DNA of 18,864 nt from Pseudomonadota bacterium (lineage in GTDB: Bacteria; Pseudomonadota; Alphaproteobacteria; Sphingomonadales; Sphingomonadaceae). A program made the translations under genes and the position numbers. The stretch lies in assembly GCA_023387085.1 (NCBI GenBank), contig JAEWIL010000137.1, positions 1 through 18,864 of the forward strand. The letters run 5' to 3'. Below are positions 14,604-18,864 of this stretch, in pieces. Below the pieces are notes generated by a model. It made no database searches, had not been told where the DNA came from, and saw only the letters and a program-made list of their open reading frames with translations. Every line of letters starts with the position of its first letter. Within the stretch, counting starts at the first letter, position 1.

Positions 14604-15683
14604 TCACTTGACCTTGGCGCGGAAGACGAGCGTGCGCGTGTCCCCCGCCGCAATGGTTGGAATCGTGCCCGACACGGTCGATCCGGTGATGCTGCCGCCG
14701 GTGGCGCCGTCGGCGTTGCAGGTGCCGCCCGTGACCGTCCCGTTGAGCTTGATGCCGGGCGTCGTCTCGTAAGTGAGCTGCGCCGGAACAGCGTCGTTGA
14801 TCACCACCGACGTCGCCGCGACCGCCCCGCTGTTGGCGACCTGGATGCAATATTCGACAATGGCGCCCGGGATCAGCTTCGGATTCGTCGTCCCGTTGAG
14901 ATCGTCCGAGATGACGCGGCTCGATTTGGTCACGGCCAGCGATGCCGTCTGCACCGTGTAATCGTCGCTGTCTGCATAGGAGCCGTCGCGCGCCGTATCG
15001 CCGGTAACGCGCGGATTCGCGACGTCCGCAAAGACGGTGTCCTTGGCAGCGGTGTTCGGGCCGGTCGTTTCGGTTATCGCAGCGCCCTGGTTGCCGCCAG
15101 CGCCGCCCTCGCGTGCGGTCGCGCGCAGCGTCACGCCGGCGATCTGGCCATTGGTGGGTCCGCTCGCGCCGCCGGGAATATCGGCGACGATGAACAGCGT
15201 GGCCGACGCATCGGCCGCGAGTTCATCGACATAGGTTACGAGCGTATCGGACGCGTCCCAGCTTCCCACGGTACCACCGGTGCTGTCGCGATAGATGCGG
15301 ATATTGGACACATCGAAAGCGTCGGTTCCGCCATGCACGGCACTGCCGCCCGTGGCGATCTGCGACGCGACAAGTGCGAAATCGAGTATTTCGTTCGATC
15401 CGTTGGTCAACTGGAAGGTTGTCACCGCATTGGTCTGGCCCGGCACGACATTGGTCGTGACTGTCCCTACCTCTGCGACAGTGAGGTTTATCTTGCGGTC
15501 GACGATGAAGCTATCCGAACCGCTCTTCTGCGTTTGTGCGATGCCACCGACCTGATAGTCGACGGTGGCGGTATTCGTAATCGAGGTTCCTGCAGTGGTT
15601 CCCGCCGCATAGACAGGGCTGGCGGCAGCAGAGAATGCTACAGCCGCACCGAAGGTACCCCAGTAGGTCAGCTTGCTGGTCAT
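14604..15683 (-). CDS. protein C: secreted two-module DUF11-like protein
   Basis: A 359-residue exported protein with signal peptide 1-26 (ending PVYA, then AGTTAGT). An N-terminal module has SITNTATVDYQVGG (34-47) and IVDRKINLTV. A beta-rich middle holds QLTNGSNEILDFAL and IRIYRDSTGGTVGSWDASD. The C-terminal DUF11-like domain (about 248-359) has KLIPGAIVEYCIQVANSG and INDAVPAQLTYE and ends AGDTRTLVFRAKVK. It is colinear with protein A over its whole length, so the two are probably paralogues. Two Cys residues, C279 and C322, lie in the C-terminal domain and could form a disulfide after export. The ATG at 15681-15683 is preceded by GGGAG 8 nt upstream. DUF11 domains occur in bacterial surface proteins; no enzyme motif is visible. 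Function unknown. Confidence 0.85.
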   Translation of the reverse strand: MTSKLTYWGTFGAAVAFSAAASPVYAAGTTAGTSITNTATVDYQVGGIAQTQKSGSDSFIVDRKINLTVAEVGTVTTNVVPGQTNAVTTFQLTNGSNEILDFALVASQIATGGSAVHGGTDAFDVSNIRIYRDSTGGTVGSWDASDTLVTYVDELAADASATLFIVADIPGGASGPTNGQIAGVTLRATAREGGAGGNQGAAITETTGPNTAAKDTVFADVANPRVTGDTARDGSYADSDDYTVQTASLAVTKSSRVISDDLNGTTNPKLIPGAIVEYCIQVANSGAVAATSVVINDAVPAQLTYETTPGIKLNGTVTGGTCNADGATGGSITGSTVSGTIPTIAAGDTRTLVFRAKVK

Positions 15684-15756
15684 AGCTGAGCTCCCAGGCT
15701 TGATCGGTTGCCAAATCCCCACCGCCGGCAACCATTAAGCGGCTTTAATCAAATCA

Positions 15757-16221
15757 TTATTTTACAATTCCCCTGAACATCAGCTTCCCGGTGCCCCCTG
15801 CGGGGATCGGCTTTTGAAAGGCCCAGCGAATGTGTGTTACATCGGCGGGCTGCGCCGGGCGGCGGGTGCCGTCGGCAAGCGGAACGGTGAGGGTGTCGAG
15901 CGTGCCCCAGTTCCTGCCGCCATCGACCGAGACAGAGGGTCGTGTGTCCCCCGCATCGGCGAAGCGGACCGCCGACGGCATGGGGTTGGTAATCACGAAC
16001 TTGTCAGCCGGCTGGGCACCCGAATTGCGATAATTGAGTACGAAGACGAGGCGGTCGCCCGGAACGACGACCTTGGGCTCCTCGAGCGATATACGCTGCT
16101 TGCCGTTGGCATCGGTCGACGCGCGTTCGAGGAAGACGCTGTTGTCGAGCACGACCTGGTTGGCCGCAAACGCCTGCGTCGGCGCGAGGGCGGCGAGCAG
16201 CAGTAAAAGAGAGTTACGCAT
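15757..16221 (-). CDS. protein B: small secreted DUF11-like protein
   Basis: A 154-residue exported protein. The signal peptide is MRNSLLLLLAALAPTQAFA (1-19). The mature part begins ANQVVLDNSVFLER and contains PKVVVPGDRLVFVLNYRNSG and FVITNPMPSAVRFADAGD, the pattern of a single DUF11-type beta-sandwich. It ends GGTGKLMFRGIVK, resembling the ends of A and C. I chose ATG 16219-16221 because GGAG lies 9 nt upstream and it opens the signal peptide directly. In-frame ATGs at 16236 and 16230 would add 5 or 3 residues, and the first would overlap the gene A stop (TGATG). The close junction with A implies one transcript and possibly coupled translation. No enzymatic motif is present. Confidence 0.82.
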   Translation of the reverse strand: MRNSLLLLLAALAPTQAFAANQVVLDNSVFLERASTDANGKQRISLEEPKVVVPGDRLVFVLNYRNSGAQPADKFVITNPMPSAVRFADAGDTRPSVSVDGGRNWGTLDTLTVPLADGTRRPAQPADVTHIRWAFQKPIPAGGTGKLMFRGIVK

Positions 16222-16235
16222 GATGCACATCTCCA

Positions 16236-17243
16236 TCAATTGGCTTTGATCTTGGTCTTGAAGGTGACCGTTCGGGTCTGGCCGCCGGGCACCGTGCCCA
16301 GCTGGACGAGAACACGCGTGCCGTCGTAACTTCCGGCGTCGGCGTCGGTGGCGTCGGTCAGCGCCGTACCGCCCAAGGTGACCGAGTTGACGACATAGTC
16401 CGTGTTCGCGGGGACGATATCGGTGATCGCGAGGCCGTTCACCGAACCCGATCCCGCGACATTCGCCGTGATCGTGTAGGTGAGGGTCGCGCCGGGAACC
16501 GCCTCGGCGCCGCCGAAGGGATCGACGATGGTCGCCGACTTGACGAGCGAGACCGTGGCCGCCGACACCTTATAGGCGCCGTTGTCCTGTCCGTCGGCAC
16601 CGGTCGAGCCAACGATCGCGTCGCCGCCGCCTTCACCCTTGCCGGCGAAGGTCGTCCCGGGCGCTCCGGTGCCCGTTTTGGCGGCTGCCACGAGCGTGAC
16701 GATCCCGCGATTGCCGTCGACCACTGTTCCCGGTGTGGTCGCCAGCACGAACACCGTCATCGACGTATCGGGCTGCAGCGGCGTTTCCGACCCGGCCACA
16801 TAGAGGGTATCGGTGGGATCCCATGTCCCGTTACCGTTGGCGTCGATATAGATTTGTGTGACGACCGGATCGTAATTGTCACCGCTCACATTGGCGATCG
16901 TGCTGAGCGCGAAAGCTTCGGGTCCGTTGCCGGTATTGGTGACGCGATAGGTCAGAACCTGATTCGTCGCGCCCGGTGTCGTCGCGACGTCGGTCGCATT
17001 CCCCGCAACGGTGACATCCAGCAATTCATCGACCTTGAGGTCGACGCGGTTCGAATCGATTGTCTGCGAGCCGCCGCCATTGTCGAAGCTGGCGGTCGCG
17101 GTGTTGCTGATCGTCGTCCCGGCTGGCGTGCCGGCCGCATGGGCCGCGGTCGATGCCCCGAGGGCAAGGCCAAGCGCGAGAGCTTGGCAGGAGGGAAAGA
17201 GAAGCGAATGATGCTTCGCGCCCCCCACAGGCGCTTTCATCAT
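16236..17243 (-). CDS. protein A: secreted two-module DUF11-like protein
   Basis: A 335-residue exported protein, first in the cluster. The signal peptide runs to about residue 36 (ALALGLALGASTAAHA). The N-terminal module has TTISNTATASFDNGGGSQ (43-60) and SNRVDLKV. A beta-rich middle contains VLTYRVTNTGNGPEAFAL. An EF-hand-like loop DANGNGTWDPTD spans residues 134-145. The C-terminal DUF11-like domain (about 229-335) has AVPGATLTYTITANVAGSG and ITDIVPANTDYVV and ends GGQTRTVTFKTKIKAN. It is colinear with protein C. The ATG at 17241-17243 has GGAG 7 nt upstream; the next codon is also ATG. Apart from the signal peptide it contains no cysteine. Its role is unknown; the family suggests a surface or adhesive structural component. 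Confidence 0.85.
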   Translation of the reverse strand: MMKAPVGGAKHHSLLFPSCQALALGLALGASTAAHAAGTPAGTTISNTATASFDNGGGSQTIDSNRVDLKVDELLDVTVAGNATDVATTPGATNQVLTYRVTNTGNGPEAFALSTIANVSGDNYDPVVTQIYIDANGNGTWDPTDTLYVAGSETPLQPDTSMTVFVLATTPGTVVDGNRGIVTLVAAAKTGTGAPGTTFAGKGEGGGDAIVGSTGADGQDNGAYKVSAATVSLVKSATIVDPFGGAEAVPGATLTYTITANVAGSGSVNGLAITDIVPANTDYVVNSVTLGGTALTDATDADAGSYDGTRVLVQLGTVPGGQTRTVTFKTKIKAN

Positions 17244-17283
17244 GATGTGTCTCCGAAGCTGGTCCTTGGAGCCAGCAATCGCG

Positions 17284-17330
17284 CAAAAAGAAAAATATCT
17301 GGTTAAAATATCGATAGAAAATAGGTTTTT
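17284..17330 (-). promoter_or_regulatory. AT-rich leader, probable promoter region of the DUF11 cluster
   Basis: This is the most AT-rich stretch of the window, lying in the 190-bp gap between divergent genes A and AI-2E transporter. It contains the palindrome TATCGATA (17309-17316) and, on the minus strand, TTAACCAGATATTTT (17306-17292). No unambiguous -35/-10 pair could be assigned. The remaining gap to 17,433 is GC-rich and holds no gene. Confidence 0.35.
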
Positions 17331-17433
17331 GGCTCAAATGGAGACAAGATCGGGTGGCGCTTCGCCGCCGTTCGGGCGACTGGCGCCGCCTTTCAAGCTG
17401 GCGTAAGGGTAAGACGACGGGGAGGTATGTGCC

Positions 17434-18633
17434 GTGGCGGAAGAGGGTGGGGGCAAGGATGTGCGGACCGCGCGCAACAGCCCGCTGCACCAGATAGAAG
17501 TCGATGATTTTCGTCGCGACCGGCTGCTTGCGGCGTTGGCGCTCATTCTTGGCGCCGCCTTCTGCCTGGGATTGCCCTTTGCGTTGCAGGCGGGAGCCGA
17601 ATTCTTTCTGCCGCTGACGGCCGCGATCGTCATTTCGATCGCGCTGGTGCCCTTGCTGGAATGGCTCGAGAGACGCGGCGTGCCATCGGGGCTCGCTGCC
17701 TTCCTGGCGCTCGCCAGTTTTCTGATGCTTGTGAACGCCGCGCTGGCGATCATCGTCGTTCCGGCAACGGGATGGTTTGCCCGGATTCCCGAGTCCATTC
17801 CCCGAATCCAGAGCAATCTCGCTCCGCTAATTGATTTTTATGCGACTTTTCAAAGGTTCGTCGATCGAACCTTGATGTCTGTCGCAAGTGGAACCGAGGC
17901 CACGGCGCAAGCGGTCGCGGCACAGGCGCCTTCGTCGGTCGTCGATTATTTCATATCGGCGGCGCCTGCCGCGGCTATTCAGCTCTTTTTCGCGGTTCTG
18001 GTCATCTTCTTCTTCCTCGCCGGCTGGACACGGCTCCGGCGCGGGACGATCCGGCGTCGCGGCAGCTTCGACGGCGCCATGCAGACGGCGAGGGTGATTC
18101 AAAACGTCGTCGACGCCACCGCTGATTATCTCGCGACGATCACGATGATCAACGCGATCCTCGGCCTCATCGTATCTCTGATGCTCTGGGCGCTCGGGAT
18201 GCCATCCCCCTTCATGTGGGGCGGAATCGTCATCATCTGCAATTTTGTGCCCTATCTGGGGCCGATCGTCGCCGCAGTCCTGCTCGGACTGGGCGGTCTG
18301 ATGACGTTCGACGCGGTGGGATTCGCGCTGCTACCCGCGCTGATCTTCATCGGCGTGCATCTGGTCGAAGCGAATCTGGTGACGCCGCTGGTGCTCGGGC
18401 GGCGGCTGACGATCAATCCGCTGCTGATTCTCGTGTCGCTCAGCTTCTGGGGATGGGTGTGGGGCACCCCTGGTGCGCTGCTCGCCGTGCCGCTTTTGCT
18501 CATCCTGCAGACGATCCTCCATTCGACCGGAACGCCGGATCTGGCCGGTTTCCTGTTCGAGCACGGCACACTGACCACGACCGACGAGGTGCGCGACCGA
18601 TTAAATCGCACCAACGGCGAAAGCGACGGTTGA
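17434..18633 (+). CDS. AI-2E family (PerM-like) membrane transporter
   Basis: A 399-residue integral membrane protein of the AI-2E/PerM family (formerly UPF0118). Hydrophobic helices lie at about 31-50, 57-75, 88-110, 180-198, 236-258, 263-285, 295-320 and 336-360. A hydrophilic periplasmic-type segment lies at about 115-175. Family signatures are NFVPYLGPIVAAVLLGL, LVEANLVTPLVLGRRLTINP and FWGWVWGTPGALLAVPLL. Some members export the signal AI-2 or act as Na+/H+ antiporters, but most have no proven substrate, so transport specificity is unknown here. The start is GTG 17434 with GGAGG 8 nt upstream. It is divergent from the DUF11 cluster, and its stop codon lies inside the tRNA-Asp -35 box. 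Confidence 0.9.
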   Translation: MAEEGGGKDVRTARNSPLHQIEVDDFRRDRLLAALALILGAAFCLGLPFALQAGAEFFLPLTAAIVISIALVPLLEWLERRGVPSGLAAFLALASFLMLVNAALAIIVVPATGWFARIPESIPRIQSNLAPLIDFYATFQRFVDRTLMSVASGTEATAQAVAAQAPSSVVDYFISAAPAAAIQLFFAVLVIFFFLAGWTRLRRGTIRRRGSFDGAMQTARVIQNVVDATADYLATITMINAILGLIVSLMLWALGMPSPFMWGGIVIICNFVPYLGPIVAAVLLGLGGLMTFDAVGFALLPALIFIGVHLVEANLVTPLVLGRRLTINPLLILVSLSFWGWVWGTPGALLAVPLLLILQTILHSTGTPDLAGFLFEHGTLTTTDEVRDRLNRTNGESDG

Positions 18634-18658
18634 CAGGCCGGAGCGCGGCGCATATTGG
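18630..18658 (+). promoter_or_regulatory. predicted promoter of tRNA-Asp
   Basis: A perfect TTGACA (18630-18635), a 17-nt spacer and TATTGG (18653-18658) stand 18 nt before the tRNA. The -35 box includes the TGA stop of the transporter gene. Confidence 0.6.
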
Positions 18659-18676
18659 CGCGGCTCCCAAGCACAC

Positions 18677-18753
18677 GCGGGTGTAGCTCAGTTGGTTAGA
18701 GTGCCGGCCTGTCACGCCGGAGGTCGCGGGTTCGAGCCCCGTCACTCGCGCCA
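18677..18753 (+). tRNA. tRNA-Asp (anticodon GTC)
   Basis: The acceptor GCGGGTG pairs with CACTCGC, with one G-U. The D arm is GCTCAGTTGGTTAGAGT. The anticodon stem CCGGC/GCCGG has loop CTGTCAC, anticodon GTC (Asp). The T arm is GCGGGTTCGAGCCCCGT-like. Discriminator G and encoded CCA complete 77 nt. Confidence 0.97.
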
Positions 18754-18779
18754 TTTCCTGCCCTTTTCGGGCGAAATGG
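18751..18779 (+). terminator. terminator-like hairpin starting in the tRNA-Asp CCA
   Basis: CCATTTC (18751-18757) pairs with GAAATGG (18773-18779). After a two-base bulge GCCC pairs with GGGC around TTTTC. The stem is strong but no U tract follows, so it may instead be a processing or 3'-end structure that includes the encoded CCA. Confidence 0.4.
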
Positions 18780-18843
18780 CCACCGCAGCTTGGGAGCTTT
18801 CCGGATCGGAATTTTACGGGTTGGGGGGCGGCGTGGAGCCGCG

Positions 18844-18856
18844 CCCCCCCCCCCCC
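18844..18856. repeat. poly-C tract (13 C) near the window end
   Basis: A run of 13 C follows a G-rich segment (GGGGGGCGGC near 18822-18833) that can pair with it. The tract is a candidate for sequencing-length error. The last 85 bases after the hairpin contain no gene. Confidence 0.8.
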
Positions 18857-18864
18857 GCCGACCC

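Larger units (their letters stand above)
18663..18797 (+). repeat. perfect 10-bp inverted repeat flanking tRNA-Asp
   Basis: GCTCCCAAGC (18663-18672) in the leader and GCTTGGGAGC (18788-18797) in the trailer are exact reverse complements. In a primary transcript they would form a stem enclosing the whole pre-tRNA. The left arm starts close to the predicted transcription start (about 18665). Confidence 0.7.

Noticed and set aside
14355..15689. A 444-codon plus-strand frame opposite genes C and D
   Set aside because: It crosses the C-D intergenic hairpin, has no domain, and opposes two genes with clear signal peptides.
1..18864. CRISPR array, prophage, transposase or integrase at a tRNA gene
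   Set aside because: No spaced repeats, no transposase or integrase motifs, and no duplicated tRNA 3' ends are visible.

Overview
The window is high-GC bacterial DNA with no CRISPR array, rRNA gene or insertion sequence. Gene content points to an alphaproteobacterium of the Sphingomonadales, probably close to Sphingopyxis or Sphingomonas. The basis is a CpdR-like single-domain response regulator, a long-form ThyA, a three-gene branched-chain 2-oxoacid dehydrogenase operon, a Pro-rich TonB-like protein and a cluster of DUF11-type secreted proteins. The genus is an inference from remembered family resemblance; no search was run.

Positions 1-4,100 hold, on the minus strand, the start of a TonB-like protein and an alpha/beta hydrolase. 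A divergent short-chain dehydrogenase of the 2,4-dienoyl-CoA reductase type follows, then a bidirectional terminator, tRNA-Val(GAC), cpdR, an N-formylglutamate amidohydrolase-like gene on the plus strand, a minus-strand terminator and tRNA-Pro(CGG). Positions 4,100-9,350 hold a short RadC-like JAMM protein, divergent thyA with a TTG start, and the bkd operon (E1 alpha, E1 beta, lipoyl E2), which is tightly coupled and has a readable promoter. No E3 gene lies beside it. A REP-like imperfect palindrome separates the bkd operon from the next, convergent transcription unit.

Positions 9,450-17,250 are the most unusual part. Four minus-strand genes, all with signal peptides, run in one direction. 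In transcription order they are two-module DUF11-like protein A (335 aa), small DUF11-like protein B (about 154 aa), A-like protein C (359 aa), and a giant protein D (about 1,693 aa) that joins similar N-terminal modules to a predicted outer-membrane beta-barrel. A, C and D share an N-terminal motif I(S/T)NTA(S/T), and A, B and C end alike in F-x-x-x-(V/I)-K. This looks like a co-exported surface or envelope system whose function I cannot name.

The right end has a divergent AI-2E-family (PerM-like) membrane protein and tRNA-Asp(GTC). The tRNA-Asp promoter overlaps the transporter stop codon, and the tRNA is flanked by a perfect 10-bp inverted repeat. The window finishes in a run of 13 C. No gene-free stretch exceeds 300 bases; the longest are about 190 bp (17,244-17,433), 170 bp (3,752-3,918) and 150 bp (4,530-4,680).
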